The translations under genes were made by a program, and so were the position numbers. Below the pieces are notes generated by a model. That model searched no databases. It worked only from the letters and a program-made list of their open reading frames with translations, and was not told the DNA's origin. A DNA stretch of 64,000 nt from Mesorhizobium sp. YM1C-6-2 (GTDB lineage Bacteria; Pseudomonadota; Alphaproteobacteria; Rhizobiales; Rhizobiaceae). Location of the stretch: contig NZ_RCIZ01000001.1 in the NCBI RefSeq assembly GCF_003666685.1, positions 62,001 through 126,000 of the forward strand. The letters run 5' to 3'. Positions 35,918 to 44,988 of the stretch are shown piece by piece (within the stretch, counting starts at the first letter, position 1; each line of letters begins with the position of its first letter).

Positions 35918-36832
35918 ATGAACGCCCTGATGCCTATGAATGCCCATATGCCGATAACCCCTGTTCTTCAGCACGACATCACGCCCGATGGCAGCGACTA
36001 CGAGACGGTCTGCCGCGTCATCGAGAAGATCAGCCTCGACTACCGCAACCAGCCCTCGCTGGAGGAACTCGCGGACGAGGTCGGCTCGACGCCGACCGCG
36101 CTGCAGAAGCTTTTCACGCGCTGGGCCGGCCTGTCGCCGAAGGCTTTCCTGCAGGCGGTCACCCTCGACCATGCGCGCCGCCTGCTCGACGGTGGCATGC
36201 CGCTCCTGGAAACCTCCTTCGAGCTCGGCATGTCCGGTCCCGGCCGCCTGCACGACTTGTTCGTCACCCATGAGGCGATGTCGCCCGGCGACTACAAGAC
36301 GCGCGGCGCCGGCCTCACCATCCGCTACGGCTACCACATCTCGCCCTTCGGGCTTGCGCTGGTGATGGTGACCGACCGCGGCCTTGCCGGCCTCGCCTTC
36401 TGCGACCCGGGCAAGGAGCGCGACGCCTTCGCCGACATGTCCGGCCGCTGGCCGAACGCGACCTATGTCGAGGACATGGGCGCGACCGGATCCTATGCGC
36501 AGCGTGTCTTCGATCCGTCGCGCTGGCGCGCCGACCAGCCACTGCACGTCGTCATGATAGGCAGCGACTTCCAGGTCCGCGTGTGGAGGGCGCTACTCCG
36601 GATACCGATGGGCAAGGTGCGCAGCTACAGCGCCATCGCCGAGGAGATCGGCTCGCCTTCCGCCAGCCGCGCGGTCGGCGCCGCCAACGGCGCCAACCCG
36701 ATCTCCTTCGTGGTGCCCTGCCACAGGGCGCTCGGCAAGTCGGGCGCGCTCACCGGCTATCACTGGGGTCTGACGCGCAAGCGCGCCATCCTCGGCTGGG
36801 AGGCCGGTCAGCTCAACGGCCCCGCGAGTTGA
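35918..36832 (+). CDS. Ada-like fusion: AraC-type HTH plus O6-methylguanine-DNA methyltransferase
   Basis: A 304-residue two-domain protein. The AraC-type DNA-binding domain is at about residues 35-125 (LEELADEVGSTPTALQKLF, SPKAFLQAVTLDHARRLLDG); the methyltransferase domain follows, with the acceptor Cys in FVVPCHRALGKSGALTGYHW. It repairs O6-alkylguanine by irreversible transfer to Cys. The N-terminal Ada zinc/phosphotriester domain is absent, so classical Ada auto-activation is not expected. ATG 35918 has AGGAG 9 bp upstream; a GTG at 35867 is a weaker choice. It overlaps the convergent EamA gene by 20 bp. Confidence 0.92.
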   Translation: MNALMPMNAHMPITPVLQHDITPDGSDYETVCRVIEKISLDYRNQPSLEELADEVGSTPTALQKLFTRWAGLSPKAFLQAVTLDHARRLLDGGMPLLETSFELGMSGPGRLHDLFVTHEAMSPGDYKTRGAGLTIRYGYHISPFGLALVMVTDRGLAGLAFCDPGKERDAFADMSGRWPNATYVEDMGATGSYAQRVFDPSRWRADQPLHVVMIGSDFQVRVWRALLRIPMGKVRSYSAIAEEIGSPSASRAVGAANGANPISFVVPCHRALGKSGALTGYHWGLTRKRAILGWEAGQLNGPAS

Positions 36833-37697
36833 ACAGTCGCGGGCCGAACAGGTTGAGGCCGAGGCCGGCCACGACCAGGCCCGAAGCAGCGAGCTTCCAG
36901 CCTTGCAACGGCTCGCCCAGCAGAACGGCCGAGCCGAGGAAGCCGAAAACCGGCACCAGCAGGGTGAACGGAGCCACGGTCGAGACCGGGTAGCGGCCGA
37001 GCAGCGTGCTCCAGGCGGCGAAGCCGAACAGCGTCGACAGATAGACGATATAGGCGATCGAGCCGAGCGAGACCCAGTCAAGGCCGGTGAAGCTCTGCAG
37101 GAAAGCCTCGCGGTCGACGATCAACGCGACAATCGTCAGGGGCGGCAGGGCGACCAGGCTGCCCCAGACGACAAGGCCGAGCATGCTCACGGCCGCCGCC
37201 TGCTGCGAAATCAGCTTCGACACGACATTGCCGCCGCCCCAGGAGGCCGCTGCCGCGACCAGTAGCGCAAGCCCGGCGAGCGTCACGTCCCCGCCGACAT
37301 GCATCGCAACGACACCAACGCCGGCGAAGGCGAGGACCGCGCCGGCAAGCTGCCAAAAGGCCGGGCGTTCGCCCAGCAGCAGGACCGACAGCCCGATGGT
37401 GAAGAAGACCTGCAATTGCAGGACGAGGGAGGAGAGCCCGGCGCTCATGCCGACCTTCATGCCGGTGAACATGAAACCGAACTGCATTGCGAAGATGAGC
37501 AATCCGTAGAGGACGATCAGCCGGACTGGCGCCTCGGGCCGCTTCACGAAGAATATCCAGGGGAAGACGGCGAGCGCGAAGCGCCATACCCCGAGCGCCA
37601 GCGGCGACACCTCGCGCAGGCCGAGCTTGATGATGGCGAAGTTGACGCCCCAGATGGCGACGACGACAAGCGCTAGAAGCAGGTGAGGCAGGCGCAT
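36813..37697 (-). CDS. EamA/DMT-superfamily exporter
   Basis: A 294-residue membrane protein with about ten helices in two EamA repeats. The N-terminus LPHLLLALVVVAIWGVNFAI and the segments GMKVGMSAGLSSLVLQLQVF and PFTLLVPVFGFLGSAVLLGE are typical of the E. coli EamA (cysteine/O-acetylserine exporter) subgroup. The substrate is not determinable. ATG 37697 is used. Its 3' end overlaps the convergent Ada-like gene by 20 bp, with no terminator between them. Confidence 0.9.
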   Translation of the reverse strand: MRLPHLLLALVVVAIWGVNFAIIKLGLREVSPLALGVWRFALAVFPWIFFVKRPEAPVRLIVLYGLLIFAMQFGFMFTGMKVGMSAGLSSLVLQLQVFFTIGLSVLLLGERPAFWQLAGAVLAFAGVGVVAMHVGGDVTLAGLALLVAAAASWGGGNVVSKLISQQAAAVSMLGLVVWGSLVALPPLTIVALIVDREAFLQSFTGLDWVSLGSIAYIVYLSTLFGFAAWSTLLGRYPVSTVAPFTLLVPVFGFLGSAVLLGEPLQGWKLAASGLVVAGLGLNLFGPRLFNSRGR

Positions 37698-37873
37698 CGA
37701 CAGGCTCCTTCGCCGTCCCGCACCCTTCGTGCGAATCGGACGCGACCCTATAGACCAGAAGTCCCGGCTCGGATCGGTCCAGCATGGCGCAAACGGAATG
37801 CCTGCGGGATTGACGCCGCTATTTTCCTCGCCTTCCAAAACGGCTAGCTTCCCCGCAAATTCGGGAGGCTTTC

Positions 37874-38776
37874 TTGATCACCGTCGTCGGCTCCATCAAT
37901 CTCGATCTCATCGCCGCCGTGGAGCGCCTGCCCGCGCCCGGCGAAACGCTGCGCAGCGGCGGCTTCAGCACGGCGCCGGGCGGCAAGGGCGCCAACCAGG
38001 CGCTGGCGGCGGCGCGCGCCGGCGGCGAGGTCCGCATGATCGGCGCCGTTGGCCGCGACGGCTTCGCGACGGAGGCGCTCGCCTGCCTGAAGGAGGGCAA
38101 GGTGCAGCTCTCCGGCGTCCGGGAAGCGGCGGCGGCGACCGGCATCGCGCTGATCTTCGTCGATGGTAAGGGCGAGAACGTCATCGTCATTGCGCCCGGC
38201 GCCAACGACACGGTGCTGTCGGGCGACCTCGCCCGGGCGAATTTCAGGAAAGGCGAAATCGTGCTGCTGCAGCACGAGATCCCGCTCGACACGGTCGAGG
38301 CGACGCTCTCGGCAGTCCGGCAGGCCGGCGGCGTGAGCGTGCTCAACACCGCGCCCTTCCGCGCCGAGGCGGCGAAGCTCCTGGCGATGGCCGATTTCGT
38401 CGTCGCCAACGAGACCGAGTTCGACCTCTACGTCGACGCGCTGAAGCTCGAAGGCGCGGACCGCAAGGCGCGCATGGCGGATTTCTCGCGCAAGACCGGC
38501 CGCACGGTCATCGTGACGCTCGGTGCCGAGGGCGTGATCGCGGCTTCGCCCGAAGGGGACCTCGCAGTGCCTGCGCTGAAGATCACCCCGGTCGACACCG
38601 TCGGCGCTGGCGACACCTTCTGCGGCTATCTCGGCGCCGGCCTTGACGTCGGCCTGCCGCTCGAAGAGACGCTGCGCCGGGCCGCCGCCGCCGGCTCGCT
38701 CGCCTGCCTGAAGCCCGGCGCGCAGCCTGCCATCCCGCACGCGAAGGAGGTCGACGAGGCGCTGGCGTCGCGCTGA
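37874..38776 (+). CDS. rbsK: Ribokinase
   Basis: A 300-residue PfkB-family sugar kinase. Family signatures: VVGSINLDLIAAVERLPAPG at the start, GGKGANQALAAARAGG, and the C-terminal active site VDTVGAGDTFCGYLGAGL with the catalytic Asp. Phosphorylates ribose to ribose 5-phosphate. The start is a TTG with GGGAGG 6 bp upstream; no better ATG exists in frame. There is no ribose transporter next to it, so it may serve nucleoside or generic ribose salvage. Confidence 0.92.
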   Translation: MITVVGSINLDLIAAVERLPAPGETLRSGGFSTAPGGKGANQALAAARAGGEVRMIGAVGRDGFATEALACLKEGKVQLSGVREAAAATGIALIFVDGKGENVIVIAPGANDTVLSGDLARANFRKGEIVLLQHEIPLDTVEATLSAVRQAGGVSVLNTAPFRAEAAKLLAMADFVVANETEFDLYVDALKLEGADRKARMADFSRKTGRTVIVTLGAEGVIAASPEGDLAVPALKITPVDTVGAGDTFCGYLGAGLDVGLPLEETLRRAAAAGSLACLKPGAQPAIPHAKEVDEALASR

Positions 38777-38843
38777 TCGCAGCCGGGGTCTGGACACGCG
38801 GCCGCCGCAATGCATCATGCGCCTCCTTTCCGGAGGCAGGAAA

Positions 38844-39458
38844 ATGTCGCTCGAACTCTATGCCGCCTATCTCGTCGCCTGCATCGTCATCATCATGGTG
38901 CCGGGGCCGACCGTCACTCTGATCATCGCGTCGAGCATGCGCCACGGCGTGCGCGCCGGCCTCGCCAATGTCGCGGGCACCCAGGCCGGCATCGCACTGA
39001 TGATCGTGATCGCCGGCATCGGCCTCACCACCGTCATCGAGGCGATGGGCCACTGGTTCGAGCTGCTGCGCCTGCTCGGCGCCGCCTATCTCATCTGGAT
39101 GGGCTGGCAGATGCTGCGCTCCAGCGGCCGCCTCGATCCGGGCCAGGCGCCGGCGCGTCCGCGCGGCGGCTTCTTCCTGCAGGGTTTCCTCGTCGCGGTC
39201 AGCAATCCGAAGACGCTGGTGTTCTTCGGCGCCTTCTTCCCGCAGTTCATCGATCCTGCCGGCGACTATGCGCTGCAGATCGCCGTGATGGGCGTCACGG
39301 CGCTGGTCTTCGCCGTCGCCTCCGATTCGGCCTATGCGGTGGTCGCGGCCCGCGCCGGGCGCCTGCTCTCGGCCAAGCGCGTAAAGCTGCTGTCGCGCAT
39401 CAGTGGCGGCTTTCTCATCGGCGGCGGTCTGTGGCTCGCCTTCTCGCGGACGAGATAA
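38844..39458 (+). CDS. LysE/RhtB family amino acid exporter
   Basis: A 204-residue membrane protein with six hydrophobic segments. The family signature near the N-terminus (VPGPTVTLIIASSMRHGVRA) and the central VSNPKTLVFFGAFFPQF are clear. It would export amino acids or their analogues. GGAGG lies 7 bp upstream of ATG 38844. The downstream DUF922 gene starts a few bases after the stop, so they are probably one operon. Confidence 0.9.
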   Translation: MSLELYAAYLVACIVIIMVPGPTVTLIIASSMRHGVRAGLANVAGTQAGIALMIVIAGIGLTTVIEAMGHWFELLRLLGAAYLIWMGWQMLRSSGRLDPGQAPARPRGGFFLQGFLVAVSNPKTLVFFGAFFPQFIDPAGDYALQIAVMGVTALVFAVASDSAYAVVAARAGRLLSAKRVKLLSRISGGFLIGGGLWLAFSRTR

Positions 39459-39471
39459 GGTGGCCTTTCGG

Positions 39472-40047
39472 ATGCGGTCCTGCCTGTTCGCGGCCGGCCT
39501 GGCCGCGCTTCCCGCTGTCGCCCATGCGGAATGGAAGCCGGTCGAGAAGGAAGTACCCTATGCCATAACGGGCAAGACCGGCCCCGAACTCTACGCCTCG
39601 ATCGGCGAGCGCAAGCCCGAGGCCGGGTTCGCCTACACCATTTTCAAGCTGACCTGGCAGCGCGACTACCAGCCCCAGCCGGACGGCGGCTGCATCCTGG
39701 TCACGGCGCGGCCCAAGCTGATCATCAGCTATCATCTGCCGGAACCCTCAGAGGACCTGCCGGAACCCGTCGCGACGAACTGGAAGGTCTTCATCGACGG
39801 CGTGCGCAAGCACGAGGCGGTGCATGGCGAGATGATCGTCGACATGGTCAAGCAGATCGAGGCCTACAGCATCGGCCTTTCGGCCGCCGACGATCCCGAC
39901 TGCAACAAGGTGAGGGCAAAGCTGCAGGAGCGCCTGCCGTCCATCTCTCAGGCGCGGCAGCAGAAGAGCCGCGAGTTCGACCGCGTCGAGATGAGCGAGG
40001 GCGGCAACGTCCACCAGCTCATCCTCGCCTTCGTCAACGGCGGATAG
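39472..40047 (+). CDS. DUF922 family secreted putative zinc protease
   Basis: A 191-residue exported protein. The signal peptide is RSCLFAAGLAALPAVAHA. The mature domain has the DUF922 pattern, YAITGKTGPELYASIGERKP, then WKVFIDGVRKHEAVHGEMIV, in which HEAVH is an HExxH zinc-site motif. Three Cys are present. ATG 39472 (AAGGTGG upstream) puts the signal peptide at the very start; a GTG at 39460 adds four residues. Enzyme activity is not proven for this family. Confidence 0.82.
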   Translation: MRSCLFAAGLAALPAVAHAEWKPVEKEVPYAITGKTGPELYASIGERKPEAGFAYTIFKLTWQRDYQPQPDGGCILVTARPKLIISYHLPEPSEDLPEPVATNWKVFIDGVRKHEAVHGEMIVDMVKQIEAYSIGLSAADDPDCNKVRAKLQERLPSISQARQQKSREFDRVEMSEGGNVHQLILAFVNGG

Positions 40048-40095
40048 AGCGCCCGACGCCGCGCCACCCTGCGAAACGTGAATACGGAACCTGAT

Positions 40096-40875
40096 ATGGC
40101 AGACGCATCCCATTTCGATCATGACGGCACCGCGATCGCCTATAGGCGCATCGAGGGTGGCGCCCCCGGCGTCGTCTGGCTGGGCGGCTACCGCTCCGAT
40201 ATGCTCGGCACCAAGGCCGAGACGCTGTCCGCCTGGGCGGAGCGCGCCGGCCGCGCCTTCCTGCGCTTCGACTATTCCGGCCATGGCGAATCCGGCGGCG
40301 CCTTCGCCGAGGGCACCATCTCGAAATGGCTGGGCGAGAGCCTCGCCGCCTTCCGCAGCCTCACCGAAGGCCCGCAGGTCCTGGTCGGCTCCTCGATGGG
40401 CGCCTGGGTCGCGCTACGCCTGGCCCAGGAGCTGCAAAAGGCGGGCGAGGGCGGCCGCATCGCCGGCATGGTGCTGCTCGCGCCGGCTCCCGACTTCACC
40501 GCCGAGCTGATCGAGCCGGCGCTGACTAAAAAGCAGAAGCGCGAACTGGCCGAGAAGGGTTATTTCGAGGAGAAATCCGAATATTCACCCGACCCCAACA
40601 TCTATACAAGCGCCCTCATCGAGGACGGACGGGCGAACCTCGTCATGACCGGGCCGATCGACACCCATTGCCCGATCCACATCCTGCAGGGCATGGCCGA
40701 TCCCGACGTGCCGCACACCCATGCGCTCAAGCTGGTCAGCCTGCTGCCCGCCGACGACGTGACGCTCTCGCTCATCCCCGGTGGCGACCATCGCCTGTCG
40801 CGGCCGCAGGATCTCGAGCTTCTGGTCCGCGCGGTGGAAGGCGTGATCGCCCAGTCCGGGGAGGCGCGCCCGTAG
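40096..40875 (+). CDS. Alpha/beta hydrolase
   Basis: A 259-residue serine hydrolase with the usual fold. The nucleophile elbow is VGSSMGAWVAL; the Asp is likely in QGMADPDVPHTHAL and the His in IPGGDHRLSRPQDLE. The N-terminal FLRFDYSGHGESGGAF is a strand/oxyanion segment. It resembles the ABHD10 acyl-protein thioesterase/carboxylesterase group. Substrate unknown. A GTG at 40078 would extend it by six residues. It is 71 bp ahead of the BenE transporter gene. Confidence 0.88.
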   Translation: MADASHFDHDGTAIAYRRIEGGAPGVVWLGGYRSDMLGTKAETLSAWAERAGRAFLRFDYSGHGESGGAFAEGTISKWLGESLAAFRSLTEGPQVLVGSSMGAWVALRLAQELQKAGEGGRIAGMVLLAPAPDFTAELIEPALTKKQKRELAEKGYFEEKSEYSPDPNIYTSALIEDGRANLVMTGPIDTHCPIHILQGMADPDVPHTHALKLVSLLPADDVTLSLIPGGDHRLSRPQDLELLVRAVEGVIAQSGEARP

Positions 40876-40946
40876 CCGTCCCCGCTTGCCTGACGCCCGA
40901 TCCTGCCGCAAGAAGGCGGCGCCCCTTCCGCTTCCGGTTCCCGACC

Positions 40947-42092
40947 ATGCGCCTTTCCATCCCCGCTTCGGCCTTCGTGGCCGCGATCGTCGGCTTCGGC
41001 GGCACTCTGGTGCTGATCATCGCGGCGTCCGACGCCGTCGGCGCCACCCAGGCCCAGACCGCAAGCGCGGTGACCGCGCTCTGCCTCGCCATGGCGGTGG
41101 AGAGCCTCTATCTGTCGTGGCGCACCAAAATGCCGGTCATCAGCGCATGGTCGACGCCGGGCGCGGCGCTCATCGGAGCCTCCAGCGGCTTCACTGTCGA
41201 GGAGGCGGTCGCCGCCTTCATCATCACCGCGCTGATGCTGATCGTCACCGGCCTGTTCCGGCCGCTGACCAGGCTGATCGCCAAAATTCCGGCCTCGGTG
41301 GCGTCGGGCATGCTCGCTGGCATCGTCGTCACCTTCGCCATAAATGCGGTGAAGACGATTCCGTCCGATCCCTGGCTCATCCTGCCGCTGATCGCCGCCT
41401 TCTTCGTCTTCCGCCTGCTCAATCCGGCGCTCTCGGTGCTCGCGGTGCTGGTCGGCGGCGGGCTGGCAGCCTTCCTCACCGGCCGCGTCGGCGGCCTGCC
41501 GGCGCCGGAACTGTCGACGCTGACCCTGATCGCGCCCGACTTCTCGCTGTCGTCCGCGGTCAGCCTGGCGCTTCCGCTCTATCTGGTCACCATGGCGTCG
41601 CAGAACCTTTCCGGCCTCGCCGTGCTGCGCGCCGCCGGCTATCACCCGGAACCCGGTCCGCTGATCACGGTCACCGGCTTGGTGTCGCTGCTCACCGCCC
41701 CTTTCGGCGCGCTCACATCCAACCTCGCCGCCATCTCGGCCGCCATCTGCACCGGGCCGGACGTCCATCCCGATCCTGCCGAGCGCTGGAAGACCGGCCC
41801 CTTCTACGCGCTGTTCTATCTGATCTTCGCCATTTTCGGCGCTTCGCTGGTCGCCATCTTCGCAGTACTGCCGCAGAGCCTCATATTGCTCGTCGCCGGC
41901 CTCGGGCTGATGGGGCCGCTCGCCAATGCGCTGGCCATCGCTTTGAAGGACGAATCCGAGCGCATGGCCGCCACCACGGCCTTTGCCGTCACCGCGTCGG
42001 GCCTCACACTCCTCGGCATCGGTTCGGCCTTCTGGGGGCTCCTGGCCGGATTGGCCGTCCTGGCGCTCGATTCCCTCAAAAAACGCCAATGA
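40947..42092 (+). CDS. BenE-family transporter (benzoate/H+ symporter type)
   Basis: A 381-residue membrane protein with about 12 hydrophobic segments. BenE-family features include AFVAAIVGFGGTLVLIIAAS near the N-terminus and the conserved core VTMASQNLSGLAVLRAAGY. Members have been studied as benzoate importers, but no benzoate catabolic genes are visible in the window, so the substrate is open. Length is normal. ATG 40947 is used. Confidence 0.88.
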   Translation: MRLSIPASAFVAAIVGFGGTLVLIIAASDAVGATQAQTASAVTALCLAMAVESLYLSWRTKMPVISAWSTPGAALIGASSGFTVEEAVAAFIITALMLIVTGLFRPLTRLIAKIPASVASGMLAGIVVTFAINAVKTIPSDPWLILPLIAAFFVFRLLNPALSVLAVLVGGGLAAFLTGRVGGLPAPELSTLTLIAPDFSLSSAVSLALPLYLVTMASQNLSGLAVLRAAGYHPEPGPLITVTGLVSLLTAPFGALTSNLAAISAAICTGPDVHPDPAERWKTGPFYALFYLIFAIFGASLVAIFAVLPQSLILLVAGLGLMGPLANALAIALKDESERMAATTAFAVTASGLTLLGIGSAFWGLLAGLAVLALDSLKKRQ

Positions 42093-42206
42093 TATCAAGC
42101 CGTTGTCTGGTTTTGCCTGATGCGTTCTTGAATCGCCGCTTTCATCCCCCCATTTCGATTTGAGCAGTCACGGATGACTGCCTCCAACCGAAGGAACGGG
42201 AGTGAA

Positions 42207-42680
42207 ATGAACACGACTGCACTGATCCGTCCGGCCTGGACGCCGGCAACCATCGCGTTGATGGTGATCGGCTTCATGGTGTTCTGGCCGCTCGGCCTCG
42301 CCATGCTTGCCTACATCATCTGGGGCGACCGGCTTGACGGCTTCAAGCGCGACGTCAACCGCGCCACGGATGGCGTCTTCGCCGGCTGCCGCCGCGGCGC
42401 CAACAAGGCGCATCGCTGGGGCCACGGCCCTTCACGTACCGGCAACGTCGCCTTCGACGACTGGCGCGACAAGGAACTGGAGCGCCTCGCCGAGGAGCGC
42501 CGCAAGCTCGACGAGATGCTCGCCGAGTTCGACGAATACGCCCGCGAGCTGCGCCGTGCCAAGGACCAGGAGGAGTTCGATCGCTTCATGGCGAATCGCA
42601 AATCCAACCCGCCGGCCCCCAGGAACGGCGACAACGGTGAAAATGGCGGCAGGAACGGCCCGAATCTGCTCGACGATTGA
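42207..42680 (+). CDS. DUF2852 family protein
   Basis: A 157-residue protein with one or two membrane helices (TIALMVIGFMVFWPLGLAML), followed by a charged coiled-coil region (about 85-140, RLAEERRKLDEMLAEFDEYA) and an Asn/Gly-rich tail. This is the layout of DUF2852, found in Rhizobiales and other Alphaproteobacteria. Function unknown. ATG 42207 has GGGAG upstream; an ATG at 42174 would add 11 residues. A strong Rho-independent terminator follows. Confidence 0.88.
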   Translation: MNTTALIRPAWTPATIALMVIGFMVFWPLGLAMLAYIIWGDRLDGFKRDVNRATDGVFAGCRRGANKAHRWGHGPSRTGNVAFDDWRDKELERLAEERRKLDEMLAEFDEYARELRRAKDQEEFDRFMANRKSNPPAPRNGDNGENGGRNGPNLLDD

Positions 42681-42731
42681 GCAGTTCAGGCGCCCGATCC
42701 CGGGAACTATCGCCGAAATTTGATCCAGCCG

Positions 42732-42763
42732 AACGGCGCCGCTGACACAGCGGCGCCGTTTTT
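42732..42763 (+). terminator. Rho-independent terminator
   Basis: AACGGCGCCGCTG and CAGCGGCGCCGTT form a perfect 13-bp stem with a 3-nt loop (ACA), followed by a run of five T. It ends the DUF2852 transcript and is the most canonical terminator in the window. Confidence 0.93.
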
Positions 42764-42819
42764 CATTTCTGCTGTCAGCCTCCCCTATTCAACAAAAAAG
42801 AATCTTGTATCGTCACGCC

Positions 42820-43590
42820 ATGCCAATCGCGCTGCTCAAACGGACGACCGTCGGAAAAAAGACCAGTCGCTCACTGGTCAAGGAGTGTCTGCACGAGGTC
42901 GCCGGGCGAACATTGCCGCTCCGAATCGTCGAAAACGACCGCGCCAGGCAGTTGACCCTGAGGATCGACGCCGGCGGCCGCGGCCTGCGCGTCACCATCC
43001 CCCCGGGGCTGGCGCCCGGCGAGGTCAACCGCTTCCTGCGGCGCCAGCAGGACTGGCTCGAGGAGCGGCTGGCCAAGCTGCCCAAGCGTCCGCTGGTGCG
43101 CCCCGGTATCCGGATACCGCTGCGCGGCGTGCCGCATGTCATCGTCCACCTGCCCGAACGGCGCGGCACCGTGTCGGTCGGCCGCAAGGAGGACGGCACG
43201 CCCGCCCTTTTCGTGCATGGCGAGCGCGAGCACCTGCCCCGGCGGCTGGCCGATTTCCTGAAGAAGCAGGCCAAGCGGGACATCGAGGCGCTGGTGCTGA
43301 AGCACACGGGCGCCATCAACAAGCGCGCCAAATCGATACGCTTCCGCGACACGTCGAGCCGCTGGGGCTCGTGCACCTCGGACGGCAAGCTTTCCTTCTC
43401 CTGGCGCATCATGATGGCGCCGAAGCCGATCATCAACTACCTCGTCGCGCACGAGGTCGCGCATCTCAAGCAGATGAACCACGGGCCGAAGTTCTGGAAG
43501 CTCTGCGAGGAGCTCTGCCCCGACACCGAGCGCTGCAAGGACTGGCTGAAGCGCAACGGCAACGCCTTGCAGGCGATCCAGTTCGAATAA
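42820..43590 (+). CDS. YgjP-type M48-like metallopeptidase
   Basis: A 256-residue predicted zinc peptidase (DUF45/YgjP-like, WLM clan). The zinc site HEVAHLKQMNHGPKFW combines HExxH with the third ligand His, and the preceding SIRFRDTSSRWGSCTSDGKL is the family hallmark. No signal peptide is visible, so it is cytoplasmic. ATG 42820 chosen; a TTG at 42805 is possible. The substrate is unknown. Confidence 0.9.
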   Translation: MPIALLKRTTVGKKTSRSLVKECLHEVAGRTLPLRIVENDRARQLTLRIDAGGRGLRVTIPPGLAPGEVNRFLRRQQDWLEERLAKLPKRPLVRPGIRIPLRGVPHVIVHLPERRGTVSVGRKEDGTPALFVHGEREHLPRRLADFLKKQAKRDIEALVLKHTGAINKRAKSIRFRDTSSRWGSCTSDGKLSFSWRIMMAPKPIINYLVAHEVAHLKQMNHGPKFWKLCEELCPDTERCKDWLKRNGNALQAIQFE

Positions 43591-43602
43591 ACCCTAAAAG
43601 GG

Positions 43603-44232
43603 CTACTGCGACGGAAGCCGGCGCCAGGAGTATTTGCCTGCCGTGGCCGAGGCCCTGGCGGCCGGCTGGTAGTAGACGCCGATGCCGCCGACCTCACCGC
43701 TCTCCAGCCGCTTGATCAGCACCGGATGCGTCACTTCGAACTCGTCGAAGCCGACCCTCAGCATGTGCGGCAGCTGGTCGATCAGCACCTGGCCGGTGGC
43801 GCGCACCCGCCCTTCGAAATTATGGCGCGAGCGCAGCAGCTCCGCCTTGGAGAAGGAACGCCCGTCGTTGAAGGCCGGGAAGGCCAGCGCCACCAGCGAC
43901 AGATCGCCGAGCAGATCGGCGAGGGCGTCGAGCTTGTCGCCGGGCTGCAGCAGCACGCCCAGCCGCTCCCTGGCCGATTTGCGCTGCTCGGGGTCGAGGT
44001 CGAGGAAAGCCTGCAGCGGCAGGATGATGCGGCCGTTGCCCACCAGCGCCTCGGCGCTCTCGGCATGCGTCCATTCGTCCTCGCGGAAGCCTGCCGGGGT
44101 CCACAGGCGCGGCTGGGGCTGCTCCGGCGGGGCGCCGGCTTCGGGCTTGGTCTCGGTCATGGTGGCGAGCATATCAGCTTTTCTTCTTCCTGTTTCCAGT
44201 GCCGCCGATGGAAAGGGCACGATCGTGGACAT
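43603..44232 (-). CDS. DUF934 family protein of the sulfite reduction operon
   Basis: A protein of up to 209 residues ending the cysG-cysI-cysH operon. The DUF934 core is visible (WTPAGFREDEWTHAESAEAL, LQAFLDLDPEQRKSARERLG, LDQL-like segment DQLPHMLRVGFDEFE, and IGVYYQPA near the C-terminus). This family is regularly encoded with sulfite reductase in Alpha- and Betaproteobacteria; its biochemical role is unclear. The ATG at 44232 lies three bases after the cysH stop; ATGs at 44172 or 44160 are also possible and the first 25 residues look less conserved. Confidence 0.88.
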   Translation of the reverse strand: MSTIVPFPSAALETGRRKADMLATMTETKPEAGAPPEQPQPRLWTPAGFREDEWTHAESAEALVGNGRIILPLQAFLDLDPEQRKSARERLGVLLQPGDKLDALADLLGDLSLVALAFPAFNDGRSFSKAELLRSRHNFEGRVRATGQVLIDQLPHMLRVGFDEFEVTHPVLIKRLESGEVGGIGVYYQPAARASATAGKYSWRRLPSQ

Positions 44233-44235
44233 GGG

Positions 44236-44988
44236 CTAGAGCGAGGCGTCGGTCAGCGAGGCGTCGAGCCCGGAGAGGTGGATGCCGCACTCGACCTTGG
44301 CCTGGCCGGCCCAGCGGCCGCTGCGGGCGTCCTCGCCGGGCTTCACCGGCTGGGTGCAGGGAAAGCAGCCGATGGAAAGATAGCCGTAGGCGACCAGCGG
44401 GTTCTCGCGCAGCCGGTGCGCCCGCATGTAGTCGGCCTGGTCCGAGGTCGTCCAGCGCGCCAGCGGATTGATGCGCACGCGCGGGCCGACCGCCTCGAAC
44501 ACCGGCAGCGCCGACCGTGACGCCGCCTGATGGCGCTTGCGGCCCGTGAACCAGGCGCGGAAAGGCTTGACCCCGCGTGCCAGCGGCTCGACCTTGCGAA
44601 TGTCGCAGCAGGCGTCCGTATCGCTCTGATGCAGCCGGCCATCGGGGTCACGCCGTTCGAGCGCGGCCTCCTCGGGCGTCAGCACCCTGATGTCGGTCAG
44701 GCCGAAATCGGCGACCAGCGCGTCGCGATAGGTCAGCGTCTCCTCGAAATGCTTGCCGGTGTCGAGGAACAGCACCGGCAGGGTGCGGTCGACGCGCGCG
44801 ATGATGTCGAGCAGGACCGCCGAATCCGCGCCGAAGGAGGATACCGCCGCGATGCCGCCGGAAAATTCCTCGCGTATCGACAGCTCTACAATCCTTTCGG
44901 CCGGCAGGTGGCCGTAGAGCGCCTCCAGGCTCGCGGCGTGGCCGAGAGCCTCAGCCTCCCCGTCACGCGGCCTTGGCTTCGCCAGCAT
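44236..44988 (-). CDS. cysH: Assimilatory adenylyl-sulfate (APS) reductase
   Basis: A 250-residue enzyme reducing activated sulfate to sulfite. The PP-loop region is FSGGIAAVSSFGADSAVLLD. Two paired Cys motifs, CCDIRKVEPL and IGCFPCTQPV, ligate a [4Fe-4S] cluster and indicate the APS-specific type rather than PAPS reductase. The C-terminal catalytic Cys lies in VECGIHLSG. ATG 44988 overlaps the end of cysI by 26 bp, so the two are coupled. Confidence 0.95.
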   Translation of the reverse strand: MLAKPRPRDGEAEALGHAASLEALYGHLPAERIVELSIREEFSGGIAAVSSFGADSAVLLDIIARVDRTLPVLFLDTGKHFEETLTYRDALVADFGLTDIRVLTPEEAALERRDPDGRLHQSDTDACCDIRKVEPLARGVKPFRAWFTGRKRHQAASRSALPVFEAVGPRVRINPLARWTTSDQADYMRAHRLRENPLVAYGYLSIGCFPCTQPVKPGEDARSGRWAGQAKVECGIHLSGLDASLTDASL

